A DNA stretch of 64,000 bases from Rhodospirillales bacterium. GTDB lineage: Bacteria; Pseudomonadota; Alphaproteobacteria; Reyranellales; Reyranellaceae. Below, one piece after another: positions 8,351-17,897 of this stretch. The position numbers were made by a program, and so were the translations under genes. The stretch spans positions 4,926,501-4,990,500 of the forward strand of contig CP064988.1 of the NCBI GenBank assembly GCA_016699855.1. Direction: 5' to 3'. The notes below the pieces were generated by a model, which saw nothing but the letters and a program-made list of their open reading frames with translations, was not told the DNA's origin and made no database searches. The first letter of the stretch is position 1, and each line of letters starts with the position of its first letter.

Positions 8351-9600
8351 TCAGAACACGGTGCCGTCGCTGGCGACGGCGATGGGCGGGGCGCCGCCGG
8401 CACGGCGTTGGGCTGCCAGCCGGCGGCCGGCCAGCCAGGTGCCGCCCTCCAGCACCTTGACCAGCGGCAGCGCCTCGGCGTCGAGGCCGAGATGCAGGCG
8501 GACGTGCGCCGCGATGTCGTCGAGCAGCGCCACCGTGAGCGCGCGCCACTCGACGACCGCCTCGTCGCCGGGCGGCAACGGTGTGGTCAGCAGCTCGCGG
8601 CGCTTGACGCGCAACGCGCCGCAATCGACCAGGAGGCCGCCGTTGCGGTACTCCGGCAGGCCGGTCAGCGCGTCGAGGTCGACCACGCGGATGCCGGCCT
8701 CCTCCAGCGGCTCGACCAGCGAGTAGGCGAGCCATTGCGAGAGCTTGTGGAACGGCACGAGACCGTCGGTGCGGTCGCGCGCGCGCGCGGCGGGATGGCG
8801 CCAGACGTCGCCCAGCGGCACGCCGTCGATGTCGAGCCGGGACGGCCAGATGCCGAGAAGACGTCGAGCAGGGCGGCGAGGATCGCGGCCGCCGGCAGGA
8901 CTCCCGCCTCGGCGCGCGCCGCGAGATGGTCGAAGAGGGTTCCCAGCCGCGCGCCGGCGCCGAACACGTCCGGCCGCGACCGCGCGACGGCGCCGAGCGA
9001 CGCGATCAGGGCCGCCCGGCCGTCGAGGCCGACCAGCGGATTGCCGGGCGCGACCTGGAACGCGGTCGCGAGCGCGCCGGCGGAGAAACGCTCCAGCGCC
9101 TCGGCGTCGGCGCGCAGCGGCGCCGCCGGATCGTTGGAGAACGCGCCGCCGCGGTAGAGGTCGAAGCTGGCGACGGCCAACCCCTCGGAGCGCGTGAACG
9201 TCGCGCCGCCGTCGGACTCGCGGTAGCGCCAGTCGGCGCCGGCGCCGGCGTCGAGCAGGACAGACGTGATCGCCAGCTCGACGCGGACGCGGCCGCGCTC
9301 GGCGGGGTCCACGCCCCCCAGCGTCGCGGCGAGGCCGCGCCACCGGTCGCGGCCGCCGACCTCGAAATGCCGCCAGCGGGCGTGGAACGGCACCCGCTGT
9401 GGATCGGGGAAGCGTTCGCGCATCACCGCCAGGGTGGCGCGCACGGCGGCCTCCAGCCCGTTGGCGTCGAGCGCGAAATGCGGCGAGCGTCCGTCCTCGA
9501 CGTGGCGGCGGACCAGCGCGGCGCGCGCGCGGATCGTCGCCGGCGCGCGCATCAGCGCGATGGCCGAGGCCACCAGCGGCGGGACGCAGGCGACGCTCAC
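8351..9600 (-). pseudogene. URC4/urg3 family protein (DUF1688), frameshifted
   Basis: The reading frame from GTG 9600 encodes an N-terminal part starting VACVPPLVASAIALMRAP and breaks near 8855-8861 after LLDVFS. The remainder, from GIWPSRLDIDGVPLGDVW to the stop at 8351, is in another frame. One added base after the TCG-like codon restores LLDVFSGIWPSRL, which is the expected family sequence, giving a protein of about 416 residues. Both halves look otherwise undamaged, so a sequencing error or a very recent mutation is likely. GTG 9600 overlaps the stop of the upstream cyclohydrolase homologue (GTGA). The family is the bacterial counterpart of fungal URC4, needed for uracil breakdown; its exact reaction is not settled. 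Confidence 0.85.
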
Positions 9601-10886
9601 TCCGCCAGTCCCCGGCCTTTCGCTTTGAGCAGCTCGGCGGCGTCCGGCGCGGCGGCGGTGAAATAGCCGGCGGCCTTCTTGGCGTCCATCTCGACCTGGG
9701 CGTCGGGCGGGATCAGGCCCTCGGGGATCGCGACCTGCTCGACGATCTCGACGCCCATGTCGCGCAGCGCGCCCGACTTCATGTTGCTCATCGAGGCGAA
9801 GCGGTCGATGCGCGCGATGCCCAGCCAGTGGAACACGTCGGGCATGAGCTGCTGGAAGCGCATGTCCTGGACGCCGGCGACGCATTCCGTGCGCTCGAAG
9901 TAGCGCGCCGCGCTGTCGCCGCCGGCCTGCCGCTTGCGCGCGTTGTAGACGAGGAACTTGGTGACCTCGCCCAGCGCGCGGCCCTCCTTGCGATTGTAGA
10001 CCACGACGCCGACGCCGCCGCGCTGGGCCTCCTCGACGCACAGCTCCATGCCGTGCGCGAGGTAGGGCCGGCAGGTGCAGATGTCGGAGCCGAACACGTC
10101 GGAGCCGTTGCATTCGTCGTGCACGCGGCAGGCGATGCGCGTCTGCGGCCGGCCGAGTTTGGAGACGTCGCCGAAAAAATAGAGCGTCATGCCGCCGATC
10201 GGCGGCAGGAACGCCTTCAGGTCCGGTCGCGTGACCAGTTCCGGGTACATGCCGCCGGTCTGCTCGAACAGCGCGCGGCGCAGCGCGGTCTCGGCGATGG
10301 CGAACCGCTCGGCGACGCCGGGCAGCCACCACACCGGCTCGATCGCCGCCTTGGTGACGCGCACGTCGCCGGAATCGAGCAGGACGTCGCCGTCCGGGAT
10401 CAGCCGGCCGGCGGCGACCGCGTCGCGGATCTCCGGCATGCCGACATGGGCCTTGGTGACGGCGATGGTCGGGCGGACGTCGAGGCCCCGCGCCAGCTCG
10501 CCGGCGAACACGTCGGCCACCATGTGGCCCCAGGGATCGAACGACACGATCCTCGCCGGGTCGGCCCAGCCGGGAAACGGCCCGATGCGCGCCGCCGGCG
10601 CGGTGTCGGTGAGGTCGGCCTTGTGGTTGCGGTCGAGCGTCCGCGAGGCGACGGCGAGGGCGCGGTAGATTCCGTAGGAGCCGGAGTGCGTGCCGATGGC
10701 GTTGCGCCGCTCCGGGCTGGTCAGGGTGGCGACCACCGGGCCGCGCTCGACCGCCGTGGGCGCGCCCCAGCGCAGCGGCGGCGGGCGCGTGGCGCCGGAA
10801 AGCGGATGGGATGTCAGGCGGATGTGTCGGCGCGCGGGCTGCGCTTCGCTGGAAGCGGGTGTGGGCGGCGGGTCGACGGCGTTCAT
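9597..10886 (-). CDS. GTP cyclohydrolase II homologue (URC1-like)
   Basis: This 429-residue protein carries the GTP cyclohydrolase II core in its second half. The zinc motif reads ECNGSDVFGSDICTC, preserving the three cysteines of the RibA pattern, and RVHDE precedes it. It is about twice as long as RibA, with an extra N-terminal region containing THSGSYGIYRALAVASR. Long RibA paralogues of this kind, linked to URC4 and UPRT genes, are the URC1 class of the pyrimidine-degradation pathway rather than riboflavin enzymes; that functional call is an inference from length and neighbours. ATG 10886 has a GGAAGG ribosome site. The 3' end overlaps the URC4 start by 4 bases. Confidence 0.87.
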   Translation of the reverse strand: MNAVDPPPTPASSEAQPARRHIRLTSHPLSGATRPPPLRWGAPTAVERGPVVATLTSPERRNAIGTHSGSYGIYRALAVASRTLDRNHKADLTDTAPAARIGPFPGWADPARIVSFDPWGHMVADVFAGELARGLDVRPTIAVTKAHVGMPEIRDAVAAGRLIPDGDVLLDSGDVRVTKAAIEPVWWLPGVAERFAIAETALRRALFEQTGGMYPELVTRPDLKAFLPPIGGMTLYFFGDVSKLGRPQTRIACRVHDECNGSDVFGSDICTCRPYLAHGMELCVEEAQRGGVGVVVYNRKEGRALGEVTKFLVYNARKRQAGGDSAARYFERTECVAGVQDMRFQQLMPDVFHWLGIARIDRFASMSNMKSGALRDMGVEIVEQVAIPEGLIPPDAQVEMDAKKAAGYFTAAAPDAAELLKAKGRGLAE

Positions 10887-11025
10887 TCTTGGCCTTCCAC
10901 GGTGCAACCCCGGAAAGCGACGCAGTCTACCACGCTGTGGATAAATGTCGACGCGGAACCCGTCCGGGGCGGGAATTGCCGCGCTCCGGCGATGCGGACA
11001 TACTTCGCGCAGGGAGGTATCCGAC

Positions 11026-11577
11026 ATGGCCAAAGCAGCGAAACGCGCGGTCCGAAAGACCGCCACCCGCAAACCCGCCAGCCGCAAGCCGCCGGCGCGG
11101 AAGCCGGCCGCGAAGCCGGCGCGCCGGGCGACGCCGCGCAAGACCCTGATGGGCAAGGCCGCGGGGGGCAAGGCCGCGCCGAAGGCGAAGGCGGCGGCGC
11201 TGGCGCGGCAGGTCGTGGTCAGCCACGCCGCCGCCGATTCCTTCGCGCCGGACGGGCTGCGGCCGTTCTTCGAGTACCGCGACCTCGGGTTGATGGGCGT
11301 GACCGGCGGGCGGGTGCACGCCCATGTCATCCGCGCCCGGCCGGGCATGCACGCCGACGCGCCGCGGCACTGGCACGATCTGGATTTCCAGTTCGTCTAC
11401 GTGCTCAAGGGCTGGGTGAAGTTCCACTACGAGGGCTACGGCGACGTGACGCTCGAGGCCGGCTCGATGGTCTACCAGCCGCCGCGCATCAAGCATAAGG
11501 AGATCGCGCACTCCGACGATCTCGAGCTGATCGAGATCACCAGCCCCGGCGAATTCGCGACCCACGCGGTGGAGTAG
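11026..11577 (+). CDS. Cupin domain protein with Lys/Ala/Pro-rich histone-like N-terminal tail
   Basis: The 183-residue protein has two parts. Residues 1 to about 60 are a low-complexity basic tail of the KPAARK/KAAK kind seen in histone H1-like bacterial proteins. The rest is a single cupin: RHWHDLDFQFVYVLKGWVKF supplies the metal-binding His-rich strand and GSMVYQPPRIKHKE the second motif. Cupins of this form bind a divalent metal or a small ligand; no substrate can be named. The tail may bind nucleic acid, which is inference. ATG 11026 follows AGGGAGG at ideal spacing. It is divergent from the cyclohydrolase homologue and convergent with the flavoprotein gene. Confidence 0.85.
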   Translation: MAKAAKRAVRKTATRKPASRKPPARKPAAKPARRATPRKTLMGKAAGGKAAPKAKAAALARQVVVSHAAADSFAPDGLRPFFEYRDLGLMGVTGGRVHAHVIRARPGMHADAPRHWHDLDFQFVYVLKGWVKFHYEGYGDVTLEAGSMVYQPPRIKHKEIAHSDDLELIEITSPGEFATHAVE

Positions 11578-11596
11578 GACGCGCGGGCGCCGCGTC

Positions 11597-12724
11597 TCAC
11601 CGAAGCCGCATCGGCGACAACGCGGCTTCCGCGACGCCCAGCGCCGTGATGTCGGCCGGCAGCCCGTCGCCCAGCGCCAGCGCGGCGCTGAGGCGGCCCA
11701 TCGCCGGCGCGCTCTGGATGCCGTAGCCGCCCTGGCCGGCGAGCCAGAAGAACCCGTCGGCGCCGGGCTCGTAGCCGGCCACGAAGGTCTTGTCCTTCAC
11801 GAAGCTGCGCAGGCCGGCCCATTTGTTGCGGATGCGCCGGATCTCGAGGGTCGTCGCCGTCTGGATGCGGTCGACGGCGATGGCGATGTCGATCTCCTCC
11901 GGCTGCGCGTCGCACGGCTCGCTCGGCGTCTCGTCCGCCGGCGAGCCGAGGAATTGCCCGACCTCCGGCTTGAAATAGAACGTCTCCGCGATGTCGACGA
12001 CGATGGGCATGCGCGCGATGTCGAGCCCCGGCGGCGCGTCGAAGGTGAAGGCCGTGCGCCGCTTCGGCACCAGCCCGACCGGCTTCACACCGGCCATCGC
12101 CGCGAGCGCGTCGCACCACGCGCCGGCGGCGTCGATGATCGCGCCGGCGACGACCGTGTCGCCGTCGGCCAGCCGCACGAGCCACTTGCCGTCGCGGCGG
12201 TCGAGGCCGACGACCTCCGACTTGAGACGCAGGGTCGCGCCGGCGGCGCGGGCGCCGCGCAGGAAGCCGGCGTGGATGGCGGCCACGTCCATGTCCTCGG
12301 CGTCGGGTTCGAACACGCCGCCGTCGACGTAGTCGGCGCGCAGCAGCGGGCACAGCGCCAGCGCCTCGGCCTTGTCGACGCGGCGCACGCTGGCGACCAG
12401 CGCGTTGAACTCCCTGTGCGCCGAATCCAGCGCCGCGCGCTCGTCGGCGCGGCCGGCGAACAGCGCCCCGCGCGGCGACAGCAGCGGGACGTCGGCGAAG
12501 CCGGCCGGCGGGTCGCGGTAGAACGGGCCGCTGGCGACGGTGATGGCGCGGATCGCGGCGCCGCCGTAGGTCTCGCTGTACAGCGCCGCCGAGCGGCCGG
12601 TGGTGTGGTAGGCGGCCACATGCTCGCGCTCGAGGATCGCGACGCGCGCCCTCGGCGCCAGGAAGTACGCGCAGGAGACGCCGGCGATGCCGGCGCCGAC
12701 GATGGCGAAATCGACTTCGGTCAC
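11597..12724 (-). CDS. FAD-dependent oxidoreductase (DAO/glycine oxidase-like)
   Basis: A 375-residue flavoprotein of the D-amino-acid oxidase fold. The Rossmann motif GAGIAG is at residues 10-15, followed by ILEREHVAAYHTTGRSAA, a hallmark of DadA/glycine-oxidase-like enzymes. The C-terminal FAD motif GQGGYGIQSAPAMGRL is also present. It probably oxidises a secondary or alpha-amine; the substrate is unknown. GTG 12724 is selected because a GGAAGAAGAA purine run lies just upstream and the protein then begins right at the FAD-binding strand; an upstream ATG at 12811 would add 29 Arg-rich residues without a ribosome site. It is divergent from the acyl-CoA ligase gene. Confidence 0.9.
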   Translation of the reverse strand: MTEVDFAIVGAGIAGVSCAYFLAPRARVAILEREHVAAYHTTGRSAALYSETYGGAAIRAITVASGPFYRDPPAGFADVPLLSPRGALFAGRADERAALDSAHREFNALVASVRRVDKAEALALCPLLRADYVDGGVFEPDAEDMDVAAIHAGFLRGARAAGATLRLKSEVVGLDRRDGKWLVRLADGDTVVAGAIIDAAGAWCDALAAMAGVKPVGLVPKRRTAFTFDAPPGLDIARMPIVVDIAETFYFKPEVGQFLGSPADETPSEPCDAQPEEIDIAIAVDRIQTATTLEIRRIRNKWAGLRSFVKDKTFVAGYEPGADGFFWLAGQGGYGIQSAPAMGRLSAALALGDGLPADITALGVAEAALSPMRLR

Positions 12725-12813
12725 TTCTTCTTCCGTGCGGTGCGCGCGCCGTCCGCGGCGATTGCCCGCCGGCGTCCCGCTTGCGATAGTCCGCGCGCGA
12801 ACGGAGGGCAACG

Positions 12814-14334
12814 ATGAATATCGCTTCGCTGCTGATCAAATCGGCGCAGGCGTTCCCCGAACTGACGGCCCTGGCGAAGGGGCCGGCGCCGCACCTGTCC
12901 TACCGCGCGCTGCTGCGCCGCGTGTCGGTGATGGCGACGCATCTGCGGCACCGCTTCGGCCTGGCGCCGGGCGACCGCGTGGCGCTGGCGACGACCAACT
13001 GCGTGGAGTCGCTGGAGGCGATGTACGCCATCTGGCACGCCGGGCTGTGCGCCGTGCCGATGAACGCCAAGCTGCATCCCAAGGAGTTCGCCTTCATCCT
13101 CGGCGACAGCGGCGCGCGCGTGTGCTTCGTGACGCCGGACCTCGCCGAGGCGATCGCCTCGGTGAAGGACGAGTGCCCGGCGCTGGAGCGCGTCGTCGAC
13201 GTCACCACGCGCGACTACACGTTCATGGCGGTGGGCGATCCGGTCGCGCTGCACGACGCGAGGCCGACGGATCCGGCGTGGCTGTTCTACACCTCGGGCA
13301 CGACGGGCCGGCCGAAGGGCGCGACGCTGACGCACCGCAACCTGCTGACGATGACGTTCAACTACTACGCCGACATCGACCGGCCGGCGCCCGGCGAGTC
13401 GCTGCTGCACGTCGCGCCGGTCAGCCATGGTTCCGGCCTGTGGACCTTCCCGATGCTGGCGCGCGGCGTCGTCCAGGTGTTCCCGGAGAGCGGCCGCTAC
13501 GAGGTGCCGGAGACGGTCGAGCTGATCAACCGCTGGCCCGGCGCGAACGTCTTCCTGGCGCCGACCATGGTGAAGCGGCTGATCGATTCGCCGTCCGCCG
13601 CCGATCTGCGGCCCGGCGCGCTGCGCACCATCACCTATGGCGGCGCGCCGATGTACGTCAGCGACCTCAAGAAGTCGCTCGACCTGCTGGGCGACGTGAT
13701 GATCCAGCTCTACGGGCAGGGCGAGAGCCCGATGACGATCACCCATCTCAGCCGCGCCCAGCACGCCGACCGGACGCATCCCCGCTGGGAGCAGCGGCTG
13801 GCGTCGGCCGGCCTGCCGGATTCCTGCGTCGAGGTCCGCGTCGTCGACGAGGACGGCCGGCCGGTGCCGACGGGCGAAACCGGCGAGATCATCGTCCGGG
13901 GCGACGTCGTGATGACCGGCTACTGGCGCAACGAAGCGGCGACCGCGCGCTCGTTGCGCGACGGCTGGCTGTGGACCGGCGACGTGGGGTGTTTCGACGA
14001 CGACGGCTTCCTGACGCTGAAGGACCGCTCCAAGGACATGATCATCTCCGGCGGCTCCAACATCTATCCGCGCGAGATCGAGGACGTGCTCAACGCGCAT
14101 CCCGCCGTGCTGGAGTGCTCCGTGGTCGGCCGGCCGCATCCCGAGTGGGGCGAGGAGGCGGTTGCCTTCGTCGTGGCGCGCGAGGGCCGCAGCGTGACCC
14201 CGGCCGAGCTCGACCAGCTCTGCCTCGACAACATCGCGCGCTACAAGCGGCCGAAGGACTACCGCTTCATCGACGCGCTGCCGAAGAACAACTACGGCAA
14301 GATCCTCAAGACCGATCTGAGGACCCGCCTCTAA
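12814..14334 (+). CDS. AMP-dependent acyl-CoA synthetase/ligase
   Basis: This 506-residue adenylating enzyme activates a carboxylic acid to its acyl-CoA through an acyl-AMP. The ATP-binding P-loop reads LFYTSGTTGRPKGATLTH at about residue 157. The motif YGQGESPMT follows near 306, WLWTGDVG with the ribose-binding Asp near 387, and KNNYGKILKTDLR at the C-terminus supplies the catalytic lysine. ATG 12814 has a GGAGGG ribosome site. It begins a plus-strand run with a flavin oxidoreductase, SDRs and a transporter, which suggests catabolism of an aromatic or aliphatic acid. Acid specificity cannot be read from the sequence. Confidence 0.92.
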   Translation: MNIASLLIKSAQAFPELTALAKGPAPHLSYRALLRRVSVMATHLRHRFGLAPGDRVALATTNCVESLEAMYAIWHAGLCAVPMNAKLHPKEFAFILGDSGARVCFVTPDLAEAIASVKDECPALERVVDVTTRDYTFMAVGDPVALHDARPTDPAWLFYTSGTTGRPKGATLTHRNLLTMTFNYYADIDRPAPGESLLHVAPVSHGSGLWTFPMLARGVVQVFPESGRYEVPETVELINRWPGANVFLAPTMVKRLIDSPSAADLRPGALRTITYGGAPMYVSDLKKSLDLLGDVMIQLYGQGESPMTITHLSRAQHADRTHPRWEQRLASAGLPDSCVEVRVVDEDGRPVPTGETGEIIVRGDVVMTGYWRNEAATARSLRDGWLWTGDVGCFDDDGFLTLKDRSKDMIISGGSNIYPREIEDVLNAHPAVLECSVVGRPHPEWGEEAVAFVVAREGRSVTPAELDQLCLDNIARYKRPKDYRFIDALPKNNYGKILKTDLRTRL

Positions 14335-14427
14335 GCAACGCAGCCGCGCGCCGCGGGGTTTCCGCCGGCGTGGCGGCGTCCGCTATGCTCGACCCCGAAT
14401 GAACCAAATGACCACGGATTGGAAACG

Positions 14428-15591
14428 ATGAAGGCGTCGCTGTTCTACCTGCCGACGGTCGGCGACCGGTCGCAGATCGAGGCCGGCATGGTCGGTCTGC
14501 GCGGCGACCTCTACCAGCAGATGCTACGCGAGGTGTCGGAGCAGGTGCGGCTGGCCGACGACGTCGGCTATGATTCGGTCAGCTTCACCGAGCACCATTT
14601 CCACATCGAGGGGTTCGAGCTGTCGAACAACCCCGTGCTGCTCGACCTCTACGTCGCGATGCAGACCAAGCGCATCCGCGTCGGCCAGCTCGGCATCGTG
14701 CTGCCGGCCAGCAATCCGATCCGCGTCGCCGAGGACATCGCGATGCTCGACCACATGAGCGGCGGCCGCGCCTGCGCCGGCTTCGCGCGCGGCTACCAGC
14801 GGCGCTGGGTCGACACCATGGCGCAGCAGACCCACGGCATCCACGGCGCCCTGCCGCACCAGCACGACGAGATCGACGCGGCCAACCGCGAGGCGTTCGA
14901 GGAGTGCTTCCAGATCATCAAGAAGGCGTGGACCGAGCCGATGCTGGCCCACCAGGGCAAGTACTGGAAGATCCCGCCGGGCCCGACGCCGTGGGACCTC
15001 GAGACGACGAGGAACTGGGGCGCCGGCGTCGAGAACGGGATCCTCAAGGCGGTGGGCGTCGTGCCCAAGCCGCTGCAGAAGCCGCATCCACCCGTGTTCC
15101 AGCCCTTCGCCTCCTCGGAGAACAGCATCCGCTGGTGCGCGCGCGAGGGCGTGACCGCGATCCTGCCGCCGATGCGGCAGGAGCTCGAGGAGCAGTTGTT
15201 CGACGTCTACGCCAGCGTGTCCGGAAAGCCGCGCGGCGACGGGCTCGGGCTGCTGCGCGACGTCATCATCGCCGACACGGAGGAGGAGGCGGTCGCGCTG
15301 TGGAAGGACTCCGCGACCTTCACCGGCAACGCGTGGTTCGTGCCGTTCGGCTTCCGCAAGGGCATGATCGACCCGAAGACCGGAAACGCGCCGGCGCCGG
15401 AGGAGGCGATCGCCAACGGCTACGCCTTCGTCGGCACGGTCGATTCGGTGACGCGCCTGCTGGAGAACACCAAGAAGCGCCTGCCGGTGAACTGGATCTT
15501 CGCCTGGACCTACAACGCGCTGATCCCGCATGCCAAGCTGATGAAGTCGCTGGAACTGTTCCACACCAAGGTCCTGCCGCGCGTGGCGTAG
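14428..15591 (+). CDS. LLM class flavin-dependent oxidoreductase
   Basis: A 387-residue bacterial luciferase-like monooxygenase that would use reduced FMN and oxygen. Visible signatures are FTEHHFHIEGFELSNNP near the N-terminus, QLGIVLPASNPIRVAEDIAMLDHMSGGR, and the C-terminal segment ending in LIPHAKLMKSLELF. Length is typical for the F420/FMN LLM family. ATG 14428 is preferred to an in-frame TTG nine bases earlier because it follows a GGAAACG purine run. It sits between an acyl-CoA ligase and an SDR on the same strand, so a shared degradative pathway is plausible. The substrate is unknown. Confidence 0.9.
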   Translation: MKASLFYLPTVGDRSQIEAGMVGLRGDLYQQMLREVSEQVRLADDVGYDSVSFTEHHFHIEGFELSNNPVLLDLYVAMQTKRIRVGQLGIVLPASNPIRVAEDIAMLDHMSGGRACAGFARGYQRRWVDTMAQQTHGIHGALPHQHDEIDAANREAFEECFQIIKKAWTEPMLAHQGKYWKIPPGPTPWDLETTRNWGAGVENGILKAVGVVPKPLQKPHPPVFQPFASSENSIRWCAREGVTAILPPMRQELEEQLFDVYASVSGKPRGDGLGLLRDVIIADTEEEAVALWKDSATFTGNAWFVPFGFRKGMIDPKTGNAPAPEEAIANGYAFVGTVDSVTRLLENTKKRLPVNWIFAWTYNALIPHAKLMKSLELFHTKVLPRVA

Positions 15592-15622
15592 GCGGGACGC
15601 CGACACAGGGGGAGAGACGGAC

Positions 15623-16378
15623 ATGGCCACCACCAAAGTCGCGCTCGTGACGGGCGCCGGATCGGGAGTCGGCAAGGCGTCGGCGCTGGGGCTGGCCAAG
15701 GCCGGCTATTCCGTCGCGCTGGCGGGACGCCGCAAGGAGCCGCTCGACGAGGTGGTCTCGGCCGCCAAGGCGCTGGGCGTCGGCGCGCTGGCGGTGGCCG
15801 CCGACGTGGGCGACCCCGAGGCGGTGAAGCGGCTGTTCGCGGCCGTGAAGGCGGAGTTCGGCCGGCTCGACGTGCTGTTCAACAACGCCGGCACCGGCGC
15901 GCCGCCCGTGCCGATGGAGGATCTGACCTACGCGCAGTGGAAGGCCGTGGTCGACGTCAACCTGACGGGCTCGTTCCTGTGCGCGCAGGAGGCGATCCGC
16001 ATGATGAAGGCGCAGACCCCGCAGGGCGGCCGCATCATCAACAACGGCTCGATCTCGGCCCACGCTCCACGGCCGAACTCGGCGCCGTACACGGCGACCA
16101 AGCACGCGATCACCGGCCTGACCAAGGCGATCGCGCTCGACGGCCGGCCGTTCGACATCACCGGCGGCCAGGTCGATATCGGCAACGCCGCCACGCCGAT
16201 GACCGAGCGCATGGCCAAGGGCGTGCTCCAGCCCGATGGATCGACGCGGATCGAGCCGACCATGAACGTGCAGGCGGTGGCCGACGCGGTGGTCTACATG
16301 GCGACGCTGCCGCCGGACGCCAACGTGCTGTTCCTGACGGTGATGGCGACCAAGATGCCGTTCGTCGGCCGCGGCTGA
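15623..16378 (+). CDS. SDR family oxidoreductase
   Basis: A classical 251-residue short-chain dehydrogenase. Motifs are TGAGSGVG at residues 10-17, FNNAGTG at about 89-95, a serine region NGSISAHAP and the catalytic YTATK at about 155-159. AGRR after the second strand suggests NADP(H) use. A GGGGGAGAG ribosome site precedes ATG 15623. The gene follows the LLM oxidoreductase by 31 bases and probably shares its transcript. The substrate is unknown; family members act on alcohols, ketones or 3-hydroxyacyl compounds. Confidence 0.92.
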   Translation: MATTKVALVTGAGSGVGKASALGLAKAGYSVALAGRRKEPLDEVVSAAKALGVGALAVAADVGDPEAVKRLFAAVKAEFGRLDVLFNNAGTGAPPVPMEDLTYAQWKAVVDVNLTGSFLCAQEAIRMMKAQTPQGGRIINNGSISAHAPRPNSAPYTATKHAITGLTKAIALDGRPFDITGGQVDIGNAATPMTERMAKGVLQPDGSTRIEPTMNVQAVADAVVYMATLPPDANVLFLTVMATKMPFVGRG

Positions 16379-16421
16379 CGCGGCCCGCGCCGGTAACCGC
16401 GGCGATGCGCCGGGCCGCGCC

Positions 16422-17849
16422 GTGACCCCGCGCGCCGCCCCGGCGCTGGGGATGTTCGTCGTCGGGCTGGGCTCGTCGATCGGTCCACTCGACACGGCGC
16501 TGAACATCGCGCTGCCGAATCTCTCCGCCGCGTTCGGGCTGGAGATCCGCGCGATCCAGTGGGTCGTGATCTGCTACGTGCTGACCTACGGCAGCCTGAT
16601 GCTGGTCTGCGGCAAGGTCGGCGATTTGTTCGGCTACCGCCGCGTGTTCCGGATCGGCCTGGCCGTCAGCGTCGTCGGCCTCGCGCTCTGCGCGCTGGCG
16701 CCGACCTACAACTGGCTGCTGGTGGCGCGGGTGGCGCAGGGCGTCGGCACGGCGCTGGTGCTGAGCTGCGGGCCGGCGCTGGCGACGTCGCTTTTCCCCG
16801 ACGCGGGACGCACCCGGGCGCTGGCGACCTACGCCGGCATGATGGCGGCCGGGGCCGCGATCGGCCCGTCGCTGGGCGGCTTCCTGGTGCAGCCGTTCGG
16901 CTGGCCGGCGGTCTACTGGTTCCGCGTCCCGATCGCGTTGGGCGCGCTGCTGCTGAGCTTCCTGCTGCCGGCGCCGTCGCCATCGGCGGTCCAGCGGCCG
17001 TTCGACGGGATCGGCGCGGCGTTGCTGGCGACCGCGATGAGCGCGCTGCTGCTGGCGCTGGCGACGTTGCGCATGTCGGCGGGCGACCTCACCCTGCCGG
17101 CGGCGCTCGCGGCCGTCGCGGTGGTCGCCGGCACCGCCTTCGTCCGCCGCGCGTCGCGCGTTCCCGAGCCGATCCTGCGGCCGGGGCTGTTCCGCGATCT
17201 GGACTTCGCCGTCCTCAACGTCGCCAGCGTCTGCGCCTACGTCGCGGGCTTCGCGATCCTGCTGCTGGTGCCGTACTACCTCGTGGGCATCGCCGGCCTG
17301 TCGACGCCGGCCGCGGGGATCGCGCTGGCCATGGCGCCGCTGGGCACGATCCTCGGATCGACCGTGGTCGGGCGTCTCGCCGCGGCGGTCGGCCGGCGGC
17401 GCGTGGCGCTGGCCGGCTTGATCGGCGCGGCCGCCGCTCTGGCCGCGATCGGCGGATGGACCGCGACCACGCCGCTCTGGCTGATGATCGCCGCGCTTCT
17501 GGCGCACGGCGTCGCCACCGGGCTGTTCCAGGTCACCTACAGCGACATCGTCGTGGCGACCCTGCCGGCGCGCGACCGCGGCGTGGCCGGCAGCCTGACC
17601 ATGGTCACGCGCACCATCGGGACTGCGGGCGGCGCCGCGGCGCTCAGCGCGCTCTCCGACTCCGCGGCGCAGGCCGCGCGCGCGACCGGAGCGCCCGCGC
17701 CGGCGGCGTTCCTCGCGGGTTTCCAATACGCTCTGTGGGTCGTCGCGGCGGCGCTGGCGCTGGCGATCCTCGTCAGCCTGGTCCGGCCCCGCGTCTGGCT
17801 CGAGGCCGATCAGCGCGCCGCACCGCCCGCGGGACGCGAAGGTGGCTGA
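16422..17849 (+). CDS. MFS transporter (DHA2-like, about 14 membrane helices)
   Basis: A 475-residue major-facilitator protein. The N-terminal helix carries LDTALNIALPNLSAAF, a variant of the DHA2 motif for 14-helix drug exporters, and GKVGDLFGYRRVFRIG is the conserved loop-2/3 motif. A further motif, VARVAQGVGTALVLSCGPAL, lies in helix 4-5. Drug or metabolite efflux is the usual role, but the gene sits inside a catabolic run, so solute movement linked to that pathway is possible. GTG 16422 is used; no clear ribosome site is visible, and ATG 16452 is a possible shorter start that still keeps helix 1. Confidence 0.9.
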   Translation: MTPRAAPALGMFVVGLGSSIGPLDTALNIALPNLSAAFGLEIRAIQWVVICYVLTYGSLMLVCGKVGDLFGYRRVFRIGLAVSVVGLALCALAPTYNWLLVARVAQGVGTALVLSCGPALATSLFPDAGRTRALATYAGMMAAGAAIGPSLGGFLVQPFGWPAVYWFRVPIALGALLLSFLLPAPSPSAVQRPFDGIGAALLATAMSALLLALATLRMSAGDLTLPAALAAVAVVAGTAFVRRASRVPEPILRPGLFRDLDFAVLNVASVCAYVAGFAILLLVPYYLVGIAGLSTPAAGIALAMAPLGTILGSTVVGRLAAAVGRRRVALAGLIGAAAALAAIGGWTATTPLWLMIAALLAHGVATGLFQVTYSDIVVATLPARDRGVAGSLTMVTRTIGTAGGAAALSALSDSAAQAARATGAPAPAAFLAGFQYALWVVAAALALAILVSLVRPRVWLEADQRAAPPAGREGG

Positions 17850-17897
17850 GGGCGTGTGCTAGGGTCGGCGAGACGTATTTCGACGGGAGAGACGGCG

